Below are positions 42,654-53,044 of a stretch of DNA of 64,000 bases, piece after piece. Every line of letters starts with the position of its first letter. Position 1 is the first letter of the stretch. The stretch comes from Hyphomonadaceae bacterium (GTDB lineage Bacteria > Pseudomonadota > Alphaproteobacteria > Caulobacterales > Aquidulcibacteraceae). A program made the position numbers and the translations under genes. The notes below the pieces were generated by a model. That model worked only from the letters and a program-made list of their open reading frames with translations. It searched no databases and was not told the DNA's origin. Location of the stretch: the NCBI GenBank assembly GCA_009773395.1, contig WRPI01000004.1, positions 1 to 64,000 of the forward strand, in the 5' to 3' direction.

Positions 42654-42983
42654 ATGAAAAACATGACTCTTGACGGCTATGTCGCAACAATTGAACTTGA
42701 TGAAGAAGCGGGGCTTTTTCATGGCGAAGCTATTAACACACGCGATGTTTTGACATTTCAGGGTAGGAATGTTGATTAACTTAGGGCGGCCTTCGCCGAC
42801 ACTTTGGCGGACTATAAGGATTGGTGTTTTGCGCGCGGCAAAACCCCCGAAAAGCCATATTCAGGCAATTTCACTTTGCGCCTATCCCCCGAACTACACC
42901 GCAAAATATCCCTATGGGCAAAAACCAGCAACAAAAGCGTGAATGGGTTGGTGGTGGAGAGCTTGGAGAGGGTGGTGGGGTGA
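42654..42983 (+). pseudogene. HicB-family antitoxin interrupted by an in-frame TAA
   Basis: MKNMTLDGYVATIELDEEAGLFHGEAINTRDVLTFQGRNVD*LRAAFADTLADYKDWCFARGKTPEKPYSGNFTLRLSPELHRKISLWAKTSNKSVNGLVVESLERVVG*; stop at 42777-42779, same frame continues. Confidence 0.85.
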
Positions 42984-43138
42984 GACAACATGGTCTTTCC
43001 TATTCCACCTTTGACTTTAATAGCAATTATGAAGCAAGGCTATCGTATTTCAAAAAATATCTCTATGAATTGACAATATTCTTGTTTGTGGCGAATCTAT
43101 CTAACGATTAGCTACAAAAGATAGGCATTGTATACAGA

Positions 43139-44884
43139 ATGATTACTCGAATTGAGTTGGAGAATTTTAAGAGATTTGACAAATTCGTAATAAAGGCTGC
43201 GAGTGGAAATATACTAGTCGGCCCAAATAATTCGGGAAAATCTTCCATCCTTGACGCGCTTCGAATTTTGGACGCATGCTATCGATATTCGAAAACGAAG
43301 AAGCCCCAACCCATTCAAGTCGATACTGGATATTCGGACGGCTACATTATTCCATCCAATTATTTACCAATTTCGATGGATTATGTTGCAAGAAATTATG
43401 ATGAAAACGATGCTGTAATAAAGATAAAACATGAAAACGGTGCCGTTGCAGTTATCCGCTTAAATCCCGATAGACAGACAAAATTCTACATAGATTCGGA
43501 AGGAAGGAGGTTTTCATCATCAGAGAAGTTTAGAGCGGCTTTTCCGGTGTCATTTGTAATCGTTCCCACACTGGCACCGCTTGAGGCAAAAGAGGTCTAT
43601 GTTACCGATGAAACCGTAGCGAAAAACAGGTCAACTCGCTTAGCTGCACGAAGTTTTCGAAATATCTGGTACAGAGAATCAGATGACGATTTCAAAGTTT
43701 TCAAGTCAAGAGTAGAGCGAGCGTGGCCTGGAATCGAATTGGTTAAACCGAGGTTAATTGTCGACAAACATAACTGGTTAGAAATGAATTTTGAAGAAAA
43801 TAGAATTCCCAGGGAAATACATTGGGCAGGATTCGGTTTTCAAATATGGTTGCAAATTCATACGCATCTACTGAGAGCAAGCCAAAATTCCATTTTGGTC
43901 TTGGACGAGCCAGACGTGTACTTGCATCCCGATTTACAGCATAAACTTTACCACGATATTAGTAGTCTATTTTCTCAATACTTTGTCGCAACACATGCGC
44001 CAGAAATTATAAATGAAGCAGAAACAAGAGAAATTTTGGTCATAAATCACGGCTCAATGTCCGCAACGCGAATTAAGAACGAGGCCGACTACGACAAGAT
44101 GTTGACTTTTTTGGGTTCAGCTGAAAACGCTGACTTTGCGAAGATTGCTCGTGTTAAAAAAGTAATTTTTGTAGAAGGTCAAGACTTCAAACTTATTAAA
44201 AAGTTAGCAAAAATACTCGGCTTAGATCGGCTATCATCGGATATTACGGCACCAGTATTTCAACTAGGGGGTTTTTCTCAGTGGCGTAGAGCCAAAGAAA
44301 CCGTTTGGGCATTTAAAAATCTGTTAGATGTTGAAATAGAGACCATTTGCTTGTTTGACCGTGATTATCGTTGTGACGACGAAGTTACAGCGTTCATTCA
44401 TGATATGGAAAAAGATGGTATGAAGTGTTTTGTCCTGAAGAAAAAGGAAATCGAAAATTATCTAATATCTGACGTTTTCATAACTCGAATCGCCAATTTG
44501 AAAAGGCACGGAGAGTTACCACCAATCGAACGCGACTGTGTCGGCGACTTAATCAGTGAGGCATGCGAAGAAATGAAAGATGATACTGATAGCCAATTGA
44601 TTTCAAATTACTTGCGGCATCACAAAAGAATCAACAGCAAATCAGATGACTCGAACTTAATTAAGGCTGCGAATAAGATTATAAATGCTGCATGGAAAAG
44701 TTTAGACGGTAAGACAAAAATCTCTTCGGGAAAAGAGCTACTGGGCAAGGTTCTTCATCTTCTAAAATCTAAATTTGGGGTTTCGCTAACTCCGTCTTCT
44801 TTGGCAACGGCAATTAGAGCTGATGAGATTCCTGATGAACTAAGGGATATTCTAGTCCAACTTGACGACTTTTTGGCAAAATAG
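43139..44884 (+). CDS. AAA-family ATPase with C-terminal TOPRIM domain (OLD / PARIS-like putative defence protein)
   Basis: Walker A GPNNSGKSS, Walker B SILVLDEPDVYLHPD, H-loop FVATHAPEI, TOPRIM-type VIFVEGQD ... CLFDRDYR ... KKEIENYLI. Confidence 0.85.
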   Translation: MITRIELENFKRFDKFVIKAASGNILVGPNNSGKSSILDALRILDACYRYSKTKKPQPIQVDTGYSDGYIIPSNYLPISMDYVARNYDENDAVIKIKHENGAVAVIRLNPDRQTKFYIDSEGRRFSSSEKFRAAFPVSFVIVPTLAPLEAKEVYVTDETVAKNRSTRLAARSFRNIWYRESDDDFKVFKSRVERAWPGIELVKPRLIVDKHNWLEMNFEENRIPREIHWAGFGFQIWLQIHTHLLRASQNSILVLDEPDVYLHPDLQHKLYHDISSLFSQYFVATHAPEIINEAETREILVINHGSMSATRIKNEADYDKMLTFLGSAENADFAKIARVKKVIFVEGQDFKLIKKLAKILGLDRLSSDITAPVFQLGGFSQWRRAKETVWAFKNLLDVEIETICLFDRDYRCDDEVTAFIHDMEKDGMKCFVLKKKEIENYLISDVFITRIANLKRHGELPPIERDCVGDLISEACEEMKDDTDSQLISNYLRHHKRINSKSDDSNLIKAANKIINAAWKSLDGKTKISSGKELLGKVLHLLKSKFGVSLTPSSLATAIRADEIPDELRDILVQLDDFLAK

Positions 44885-45073
44885 CAGATAGGCATTTTCT
44901 GCGAAGAATGTTTAGTATGGGTTTTGGCTGTGAAACTTAATACCTTCCACTTGATTACATTTAATAAGTTTCCACAAAATTTCTTCGTTCCTTGTTAGAT
45001 TTTGGAGTATCACCCCTCCTTCACTTTGTGACCCCTCCCTCAAGCGAAGGAGCTAAGACCAAAACAAAAATGT

Positions 45074-45160
45074 CAAAAATTTCTAAAAACGACGCTTTTT
45101 AGAAATTTTTGTCCGATTTTTCCCAAATTGCTAAGTGAGCGAAGCGAAGGCGGCAATTTG
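45074..45160 (-). repeat. Dispersed two-hairpin repeat, family 2, copy 2
   Basis: 16-bp perfect stem CAAAAATTTCTAAAAA/TTTTTAGAAATTTTTG with CGACGC loop (GCGTCG on minus strand), 12-nt linker, CAAATTGC/GCAATTTG hairpin. Confidence 0.88.
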
Positions 45161-45166
45161 AAGTAT

Positions 45167-46969
45167 TTAGTTTTCTTCCATCTTCAACGCCGCAATAAAC
45201 GCCTCCTGCGGTATCTCCACTCTTCCGAATTGGCGCATTTTCTTTTTGCCCTCTTTTTGTTTGTCAAGAAGTTTGCGTTTGCGCGAAATATCGCCGCCAT
45301 AGCATTTTGCTGTTACGTCTTTGCGCATGGCGGATATGGTTTCGCGGGCGATAATGCGGCCGCCTATGGCGGCTTGGATGGGGATTTTGAAAAGATGTTG
45401 CGGGATAAGCTCTTTTAGTTTTTCGCACATAACCCGCCCACGGGTTTCGGCGCGGTTGCGGTGGACCAGCATGGATAAAGCATCGACAGGTTCTTCATTG
45501 ACCAAAATCTGCATTTTCACCAAATCACCAATTTGATAGCCATCCATTGAATAATCAAAACTGGCATAGCCTTTGGAAATTGATTTAAGGCGGTCGTAAA
45601 AATCAAACACCACTTCGTTAAGCGGCAAGCCATAGACAAGCATCGCGCGGGTGCCGATATAGCTAATGTCTTTTTGCACGCCGCGCCTATCTTGGCAAAG
45701 TTTGATAATGCTGCCAAGATATTCGTCTGGCGTGAGGATTGTGGCTTTAATCCATGGCTCGTGAATATTTTCAACGCCCATAATTTCGGGCATATCGGCA
45801 GGGTTGTGAAGGCTTATGATATCGCCATTTTTCATTTCAATGTCATAAACAACGCTTGGCGCGGTGGCGATAAGTTCAAGATTAAATTCGCGGGTTAAAC
45901 GCTCTTGAATAATTTCAAGGTGCAATAATCCAAGGAAACCGCAACGAAAACCAAAACCAAGCGCCGCCGAAGTTTCCATTTCATAGCTGAAACTCGCATC
46001 ATTAAGGCGCAATTTGCCCATTGCGGCGCGAAGATCCTCGAATTGTGCAGCATCAACTGGGAAAAGGCCGCAAAAAACCACGGGCTGGGCGGGCTTAAAT
46101 CCAGGAAGCGCCGCTTTGGTTTGGCGTTTTTCTTCAGTGATTGTATCGCCCACCAACGCATCGGCGACTTCTTTAATGCTGGCAGTCAAAAAGCCAATTT
46201 CCCCTGGGCCAAGCACGTCAATATCAGTGATTTTTGGGCAAAATACGCCAACCCTATCAATCGGATAGGTGGCATTGGTTTGCATCATTTTAACGCGCAT
46301 ACCTTTTTTGAGCGTGCCTTCAATGATGCGCACCAAAACTACAACGCCTAAATATTGGTCATAATAAGCGTCCATCAAAAGTGCTTTTAATGGCGCATTT
46401 GGGTCGGCCTCGATGGGTGCGGGCAAGCGGGCAACAATTGCTTCCAAAACTTTGTCAATGCCAAGGCCAGTTTTGGCGGAAATTTCTATTGCTTCGCTCG
46501 CATCAATGCCAATAACTTCTTCAATTTGCGCTTTGATGCGCTCTGGTTCGGCAGCGGGAAGGTCGATTTTATTCAGAACTGGCAAAATTTCCAAATCGGC
46601 ATCAATTGCTTGATAAACATTGGCCAAAGTTTGCGCTTCAACCCCTTGGGACGCATCAACTACCAAAAGTGCGCCTTCACACGCCGCCAAAGAGCGCGAA
46701 ACTTCATAGGCAAAATCCACATGGCCCGGCGTATCAATCAAGTTCAAGACATATTGTTCGCCATTTAATGCATATTCAAGCCGCACAGTTTGCGCCTTTA
46801 TTGTTATGCCGCGTTCGCGCTCAATATCCATATTATCAAGGACTTGCTCCTTCATTTCACGCAATTGCAGGCCGCCAGTTAATTGGATAAGGCGGTCGGA
46901 CAAAGTGGATTTACCATGGTCGATATGGGCGACAATTGAAAAATTGCGAATGTTCTTTTGATTAATCAT
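45167..46969 (-). CDS. lepA: elongation factor 4 (LepA)
   Basis: [27 protein letters not shown]-terminal LepA domain. Confidence 0.98.
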   Translation of the reverse strand: MINQKNIRNFSIVAHIDHGKSTLSDRLIQLTGGLQLREMKEQVLDNMDIERERGITIKAQTVRLEYALNGEQYVLNLIDTPGHVDFAYEVSRSLAACEGALLVVDASQGVEAQTLANVYQAIDADLEILPVLNKIDLPAAEPERIKAQIEEVIGIDASEAIEISAKTGLGIDKVLEAIVARLPAPIEADPNAPLKALLMDAYYDQYLGVVVLVRIIEGTLKKGMRVKMMQTNATYPIDRVGVFCPKITDIDVLGPGEIGFLTASIKEVADALVGDTITEEKRQTKAALPGFKPAQPVVFCGLFPVDAAQFEDLRAAMGKLRLNDASFSYEMETSAALGFGFRCGFLGLLHLEIIQERLTREFNLELIATAPSVVYDIEMKNGDIISLHNPADMPEIMGVENIHEPWIKATILTPDEYLGSIIKLCQDRRGVQKDISYIGTRAMLVYGLPLNEVVFDFYDRLKSISKGYASFDYSMDGYQIGDLVKMQILVNEEPVDALSMLVHRNRAETRGRVMCEKLKELIPQHLFKIPIQAAIGGRIIARETISAMRKDVTAKCYGGDISRKRKLLDKQKEGKKKMRQFGRVEIPQEAFIAALKMEEN

Positions 46970-47057
46970 GGCACTCATTAGCGCCCATCACCAAATTAAT
47001 GAAGAGGACAAGGCAGCACTGGTATTGTGACGCAAAATTAATTCGCCTGTTAAGCGA

Positions 47058-47741
47058 GTGTTAGCCATATTGAACGAAAATCCTCGCAAAATTGAACAGC
47101 AATGTTCATGGAGATCTTTCAAAATGTTGTCAGTAAAATCAATTTTTGGCTGTCTTGCGCTTTCAAGCCTATTATTTGTCACACCCGTTTCATCGCAACC
47201 GACGAATCAAGACAGCGTTGTGACCGATGCCACAACCCAAGCCGCCGCCGAAAATCGTAGGACTTTTTCGCTTGATGACATCAATAATCGCGCGCAACAT
47301 TTTTTTGGCGATACTTCGGGCGGGTTTGGCCGCGCCGTTGAGCGCGTATTTTCCGAACAAGGCGAACCTGTTGGTTATATCGAAGGATCCGAATGGTCAG
47401 CCGCAATAGGTGGCGGTTTAAGATATGGCCGTGGAACCTTAATAATGAAAGACGGGGAGCGGCGCCCAGTATATTGGCAAGGCCCATCAATTGGTTTTGA
47501 CACTGGCGTAAACGCGTCAAAAGTTTTCACCTTGGTCTATAATCTCGGCAATCCAGATGCAATTTATCGCCGCTACCCTGGTGTCGAAGGCGCAGCATTT
47601 TTTGTGGCTGGTGTGTCCGTGACTTATCAAAAAGCCGAAGGCGTAACTTTGGCGCCAATAAGGACAGGTGTTGGCGTAAGGCTTGGTGCAAACACGGGTT
47701 ATACCGCCTATTCACGCAACCGCCGCATAAACCCATTTTAG
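47058..47741 (+). CDS. eipA: DUF1134 / EipA family envelope protein
   Basis: GFGRAVERVFSEQGEPVGYIEGSEWSAAIGGGLRYGRGTL; signal-peptide-like N-terminus; exact start uncertain. Confidence 0.82.
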   Translation: MLAILNENPRKIEQQCSWRSFKMLSVKSIFGCLALSSLLFVTPVSSQPTNQDSVVTDATTQAAAENRRTFSLDDINNRAQHFFGDTSGGFGRAVERVFSEQGEPVGYIEGSEWSAAIGGGLRYGRGTLIMKDGERRPVYWQGPSIGFDTGVNASKVFTLVYNLGNPDAIYRRYPGVEGAAFFVAGVSVTYQKAEGVTLAPIRTGVGVRLGANTGYTAYSRNRRINPF

Positions 47742-47842
47742 AATTGATTATTTTGCGGCATCTGCCGCGAAGTCTTCTCGGCAATACTTTTAGTATTGCC
47801 TGCGAGGAACTTCACGCCATCTGCCGCAAACTAATCAATTCT
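47740..47842. terminator. ~103-nt near-palindrome between convergent genes, likely bidirectional terminator
   Basis: AGAATTGATTA...TAATCAATTCT, TTTGCGGCA...TGCCGCAAA, GAAGT...ACTTC, GGCAATACT-TTT-AGTATTGCC, followed by TTTTT. Confidence 0.75.
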
Positions 47843-48752
47843 TTTTAATCGCGCCCGCAATTGCACCTGCAAAATTCGCCGCCGACAATTCGCCGTCATG
47901 TCCGTCAAACGGCCCGTAAAAATATGGCTCAATGATTTCCATTTCCATCAACAGCCAATCGCCATTATCGGCTTCAACCAAATCAATGCGAGCGTAGCTA
48001 AGTTCATTGCGCGGATCATAGGCACTCAAAATGGATTTGGCGGCGGCGAGTGCTTGTGGCGGGGGAACAATATTAAATTCGCTCGCCCCCCACCTAGTTT
48101 GTGTGCGGTAATCGCCGGCTTTTGGGGTTTTCATAAGAGCATGTGAAAATTCGCCGCCCATGAAAAGAATGGATAATTCGCCTTGCTTGCCGACGCTTTC
48201 AATAAATGGCTGAATAAGCGCAAAATCAGGCGGTAAGTCTTCGCGCTTGGGCAAGTGTTCGCCCCGTTTCAACCGCGCTTGGCGCCACGCACCTGCGCCA
48301 ATTCGTGGCTTGATGATTATTTCATTACAATTTAATTTGTCAAAAGCATCCAAAATCGCGCCACTATCATCGGCTGAAACTTCCAATGTTGGCGGAACCG
48401 GCGCACCCGCCGCCGCAAGCCGCACCAAATAGCCTTTATCAAAATTGCCGCGGACAAATTTTTGCGGGTTTGCAAGCCCGATATTTGCAGCCTCAATTTC
48501 ATCAAGGCAAGCTAAAAACTTGTCCAAATTTTGCGGATAATTCCATGCCATGAGCGGAGTTATCAAATCAAATTGCGCCCAATTGATATTACCATCTTCC
48601 CAAAAAACTTGCGATAATTTGATATTGCGCTTTGCCAGTGCCGCTTCCAATTGCCGATATTGCTGCCACACTAAGTCGGAATAAATATCTTGCGAAGCTT
48701 CATCAAAATATAAATGCGTGACCATCATTCCAAATTGTGCGGCTTTTGTCAT
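47835..48752 (-). CDS. ATP-grasp domain protein (RimK/glutathione synthetase-like)
   Basis: EIIIKPRIGAGAWRQARL, LSYARIDLVEADNGDWLLMEMEIIEPYFYG. Confidence 0.75.
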   Translation of the reverse strand: MTKAAQFGMMVTHLYFDEASQDIYSDLVWQQYRQLEAALAKRNIKLSQVFWEDGNINWAQFDLITPLMAWNYPQNLDKFLACLDEIEAANIGLANPQKFVRGNFDKGYLVRLAAAGAPVPPTLEVSADDSGAILDAFDKLNCNEIIIKPRIGAGAWRQARLKRGEHLPKREDLPPDFALIQPFIESVGKQGELSILFMGGEFSHALMKTPKAGDYRTQTRWGASEFNIVPPPQALAAAKSILSAYDPRNELSYARIDLVEADNGDWLLMEMEIIEPYFYGPFDGHDGELSAANFAGAIAGAIKKN

Positions 48753-48834
48753 TATCGGTGCTGTCCTTGCTTTTGAGTGGAGCTATCTTTATTAGCAGGC
48801 CAATATTTCAATTGATACAGAATGGGAACGACAA

Positions 48835-49827
48835 GTGGAAATAAAATACGATGTATGCGGTGTTGGCAATGCCATAGTGGATCTTATCGCCCCGGCAAGT
48901 GACGCATTTTTGGCCGAACATAATATTGCCAAAGGCGCGATGACGCTTATTTTTGACGAAGCCCAAGTTGAAAAACTCCATTCATCAATGGCGCAAGCAA
49001 AAACCGTTTCTGGCGGATCTGGCGCAAATACCATTGCAGGCATTGCATCATTGGGTGGTAATGCGGCTTATATTGGCAAAGTTGCGAATGATGATTTGGG
49101 CAATCTTTTCACTAAGGAAATCAATGAAATTGGTGTCGCCTATGACACTGCAAGACATATTGGCGGCCCCGCGACTGCACGCTGCATGATAAATGTCACG
49201 CCTGATGGTCAACGCTCCATGTGCACCTATCTTGGTTGCTCGCCATTGATGGAATCAGTCGATTTGGACGAAGCAAAAATTGGCGCATCCAAAATCTTGT
49301 TTCTTGAAGGATATTTATTTGACCGCGAGGAAGCCAAAGCAGCATTTGTTAGCGCGGCGGAAATTGCAAAAAAACACGGCCGCAAAGTTGCTTTAACTTT
49401 GTCGGATTTGTTTTGTGTATCGCGCCACAAGGACAGCTTTTTGCAATTGGTGAAAAACCATATTGATATTTTATTTGCCAATGAATCGGAAATTTTGGCG
49501 CTTTATGATGTTGAAGATTTTGATGAAGCCGTTTCGCGCGCAACAGCAGATTGCGAAATCGTCGCGCTTACTCGTTCCGAAAAAGGCTCGGTAATTGCGG
49601 GCTTTGGCGAAGTAATCAAAATTGCCGCCGAACCAATTACCAAAGTTGTCGATACCACTGGCGCAGGCGATTTATATGCAGCCGGCGTTTTGTTTGGCCT
49701 TGCAAGTGGGCGCGAGCTTGAAACTTGCGGCAAACTTGGCTCAATGTGTGCGTTTGAAATTATATCGCATTATGGACCACGGCCAGAACAGAACCTTGCG
49801 GATATGGCGCGGGCGCGTGAGCTTTAA
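48835..49827 (+). CDS. PfkB-family carbohydrate kinase (adenosine kinase-like)
   Basis: GGSGANTIAGIASLGG, VVDTTGAGDLYAAGVLFGLASG. Confidence 0.92.
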   Translation: MEIKYDVCGVGNAIVDLIAPASDAFLAEHNIAKGAMTLIFDEAQVEKLHSSMAQAKTVSGGSGANTIAGIASLGGNAAYIGKVANDDLGNLFTKEINEIGVAYDTARHIGGPATARCMINVTPDGQRSMCTYLGCSPLMESVDLDEAKIGASKILFLEGYLFDREEAKAAFVSAAEIAKKHGRKVALTLSDLFCVSRHKDSFLQLVKNHIDILFANESEILALYDVEDFDEAVSRATADCEIVALTRSEKGSVIAGFGEVIKIAAEPITKVVDTTGAGDLYAAGVLFGLASGRELETCGKLGSMCAFEIISHYGPRPEQNLADMARAREL

Positions 49828-50756
49828 TAAGAAGCAGCGTCAATCGCATTGGCTATTCTGACAGCGTTTGCGCCATCGTCGCCCGAAATATGCACTGGTT
49901 TTTCTCCCAAAATCGCGCTAATGAAATCATTAGTGGCAGCTTGCATCGCGTCTGGAATTAAATCCAAATAATTAGCGCGAAGTGGGTGGCGCGAGGTGTT
50001 TTCAAAAGTTTTTTGGAAAAAATCAATTTCAACTTTGCCGCTTTCATATTCAATGCTCATACGCCTATCGCGGGTCTGTGAGGCGCGCGAAGCGCTAAAA
50101 CTAGCTTCCCCGCCATTTTCAAATAAAATATACGCTTCAATTGCATCGGGGTTTTCGGGTTTTCCTGAAAGCCTTTTGGAAATTATTTGCTTGGGTTTGG
50201 ATTTGAACAAAAGCGCCGCCAAATCAATGTCGTGAACCATAAGATCCAAAGTCGCTGAAACATCGGCACCGCGTGGTGATGGCAAACCAATCCTCACAGC
50301 TTCTAGTTTTCGTGGGGATTCCATGACCGCGAGAAGCCCCATCGCCTCAAAAATATAGCGCTCTTGATGCCCGACTTGCAAAACCAGATTATTCTTGGCC
50401 GCTAGCTTACATAAAGCCAAAGCGTGAGAATATTCGGGTGATAGCGGTTTTTCGACCAAACAATGCTTGCCTGCCGCAAGCGCTTTTTGGGCAATTTCAA
50501 AATGGTGAATTGCTGGAACTGCCACTACCAAAGCGTCAACTTGCGCCAAAAGCACTGCAATGTCGTCAAAGCCTCGGCAGTCGTCGCTTTCGCTTTTATG
50601 GGCGTTTGCGAGTGCTTCGGCGCGGCCCAAGTCATGGTCCAAAAAACCCACCAAATGTGCGCGCGGATCGGCCTTGATTTTATTGGCGTGATTATTGCCA
50701 AAAACCCCCGCGCCCGCCACACCAATTTTTATTTTTCTCATTACTTGCCTAAACAT
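49824..50756 (-). CDS. Gfo/Idh/MocA family oxidoreductase
   Basis: KIGVAGAGVFGNNHANKI, HCLVEKPLSPEYSHA. Confidence 0.92.
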   Translation of the reverse strand: MFRQVMRKIKIGVAGAGVFGNNHANKIKADPRAHLVGFLDHDLGRAEALANAHKSESDDCRGFDDIAVLLAQVDALVVAVPAIHHFEIAQKALAAGKHCLVEKPLSPEYSHALALCKLAAKNNLVLQVGHQERYIFEAMGLLAVMESPRKLEAVRIGLPSPRGADVSATLDLMVHDIDLAALLFKSKPKQIISKRLSGKPENPDAIEAYILFENGGEASFSASRASQTRDRRMSIEYESGKVEIDFFQKTFENTSRHPLRANYLDLIPDAMQAATNDFISAILGEKPVHISGDDGANAVRIANAIDAASY

Positions 50757-50867
50757 TATTGAATCGGACTATGTCTAGCTTTATTGGTTAGTTTGGGCAA
50801 TCAAGCGATTCAGACTTGAAACCTGAATTTTGTTTATTTCTCGGTTTTGGTCATAAGGAGAGCGAAA

Positions 50868-51281
50868 ATGGCATTCAAACTTCACGCTCAATTGCAACAA
50901 GATACAATCCTCATCGCCGATTTAGCATTATCAAAATTGCTAATAATGAATGATTCTCGCTATCCTTGGTTCATTTTGGTGCCGCGCATTGAAAATGCGG
51001 TTGAATGGCATAATTTGAGTGAACAGCACCAATCCCAATTGTTCACTGAAACCATGCAGGTCGCAAAAATTGTTTCGGCAATGCCAAATATTAAAAAAAT
51101 CAATATCGGCGCTTTGGGTAATGTTGTTTCGCAATTGCATGTTCATATTATCGGTCGCAATGCTCGGGACGAAGCTTGGCCCAAGCCAGTTTGGGGCATT
51201 GGCAATGCGGTTCAGTATGAAGCCGAGGCGGCTGCAACCTTAATTGCCAAAATCAAAACAGTCCTTGGATTTCACCCTTAG
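50868..51281 (+). CDS. HIT-family protein
   Basis: [27 protein letters not shown] (QLHVHIIGR histidine triad). Confidence 0.92.
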   Translation: MAFKLHAQLQQDTILIADLALSKLLIMNDSRYPWFILVPRIENAVEWHNLSEQHQSQLFTETMQVAKIVSAMPNIKKINIGALGNVVSQLHVHIIGRNARDEAWPKPVWGIGNAVQYEAEAAATLIAKIKTVLGFHP

Positions 51282-52926
51282 CATCAAGTGAAATTTGTTC
51301 GGCGGCAGGGTGTCTTGGCAATCCTGGCATTGTCATTATGTCCCCGCACACCGCAACCACAAAGCCTGCACCCGCAGAGAGCCTTAGTTCGCGCACTTGC
51401 AATTCATGGCCAGTTGGCGCGCCGATAAGCGCGGAATCTGACGAAAAACTATATTGGGTTTTGGCAACACAAATTGGCAAATCGCCATAACCTAAATCCG
51501 TCAATTCTTTGAAGCGGGCTTTGATTTTGGCATCATAAACAATGGCTTTCGCGCGATAAATTTCACGGGCAATGGTTTCAAGTTTTTGCTCAAGCGGCAA
51601 TTCCAAATCATATATTGGGGCAAACTTGGCGGTTTTGCTATCGGCAAGTTCCTTAACTTTCTGCGCAAGCGCGGTCGCCCCAGCGCTTCCCAAAGCCCAA
51701 TGTTTGCAAACCACTGCTTCGACCACAAGTTCTTTGCGGCAATAATTTTGCACGAGTTCAAGCTCATGTTCTGTGTCATGATAAAAATGATTTATGCACA
51801 CAATGGCAGGGACGCCGAACTTTTTGACATTTTCAATATGGCGCGTAAGATTTGCAAGGCCTGTTTCAACTGCATCAAGGTTTTCGTGCGCCAAATCGGC
51901 CTTGGCTACGCCGCCGTGCATTTTAAGCGCGCGAATGGTGGCGACAATTACCACGGCGTCGGGCTTTAATTCGGCCCTGCGGCACTTTATATTAAGGAAT
52001 TTCTCGGCACCCAAATCTGCGCCAAAACCAGCCTCGGTCACGACATAATCAGCATGGCTAAGCGCGGCACGGGTCGCGATAATTGAATTGCAGCCATGCG
52101 CGATATTGGCAAATGGCCCACCATGAATGAAAGTTGGCGTGCCTTCCAAAGTCTGCACGAGGTTAGGGTTCATCGCGTCCTTCAGCAAAACCGCCATTGC
52201 GCCTTGTGCATTTAAGTCACGGGCATAAATAGGCTTTTTGTTGCGGTTATGGCCAATAATAATATTGCCCAAACGGGTTTCCAAATCTTGCAAATTTTCA
52301 GCAAGGCAAAAAATCGCCATGATTTCAGACGCCACGGTAATGTCAAAACCGCTTTCGCGTGGAAAACCGTTTTGCGCACCACCAAGCGATGTTACCGCCA
52401 TGCGTAGTGCGCGATCGTTCATATCAATTACGCGCTTAAAACTGATTCGGCGCACGTCGATATCAAGCTCATTGCCCCAATAAATATGGTTATCAATCAT
52501 TGCGGCAAGCAAATTATTGGCGCTGGTAATCGCGTGAAAATCACCTGTGAAGTGCAAATTTATTTCTGCCATCGGCGCAACTTGCGCCAGCCCGCCACCG
52601 GTTGCGCCGCCTTTTTGCCCAAAGCAAGGGCCAAGTGATGGCTCCCGTAGCGCAATAATTGCCTGTGCGCCAATTGCGTTTAATGCATCGCCTAGCCCAA
52701 TACTTGTGGTGGTCTTTCCTTCACCGGCAGCAGTTGGGCTTATCGCCGTGACCAATATCAATTTGGCGTTTGGCCTTTGTGGCTGGATTTGCAAATATCC
52801 AAGATCAATTTTTGCAATTTGCCGCCCGTATGGACTGATATGTTCTTGTGCAATTCCCGCCATTCGCGCAATTTCGGCAATAGGACGCAATGTCGCTTCC
52901 TTAGCGATTTCAATATCGGACTTCAT
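51253..52926 (-). CDS. fhs: formate-tetrahydrofolate ligase
   Basis: [41 protein letters not shown]. Confidence 0.97.
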   Translation of the reverse strand: MKSDIEIAKEATLRPIAEIARMAGIAQEHISPYGRQIAKIDLGYLQIQPQRPNAKLILVTAISPTAAGEGKTTTSIGLGDALNAIGAQAIIALREPSLGPCFGQKGGATGGGLAQVAPMAEINLHFTGDFHAITSANNLLAAMIDNHIYWGNELDIDVRRISFKRVIDMNDRALRMAVTSLGGAQNGFPRESGFDITVASEIMAIFCLAENLQDLETRLGNIIIGHNRNKKPIYARDLNAQGAMAVLLKDAMNPNLVQTLEGTPTFIHGGPFANIAHGCNSIIATRAALSHADYVVTEAGFGADLGAEKFLNIKCRRAELKPDAVVIVATIRALKMHGGVAKADLAHENLDAVETGLANLTRHIENVKKFGVPAIVCINHFYHDTEHELELVQNYCRKELVVEAVVCKHWALGSAGATALAQKVKELADSKTAKFAPIYDLELPLEQKLETIAREIYRAKAIVYDAKIKARFKELTDLGYGDLPICVAKTQYSFSSDSALIGAPTGHELQVRELRLSAGAGFVVAVCGDIMTMPGLPRHPAAEQISLDAKGEIQGLF

Positions 52927-53044
52927 ATTGGCAATTTTCCCAGCAACAAAACGTCGGTGATTGTTTTCATATTCGAGATGTTTTGCCAATGCAATAACGC
53001 ATATTTTCACTTTGCATGAAGCATCACATTACCTATAAGGCGGC

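Noticed and set aside
42821-43111. 96-aa ORF in the track
   Set aside because: Out of frame with the recognisable HicB reading frame and low complexity (GGGELGEGGGV); treated as spurious.
45018-45051. Duplicated ACCCCTCCNTC and CCTTCaCTTTG..CAAGcGAAGG pairing after the AAA/TOPRIM gene
   Set aside because: Short and imperfect; could be an ordinary terminator or decayed sequence, not enough to call a CRISPR or repeat array.
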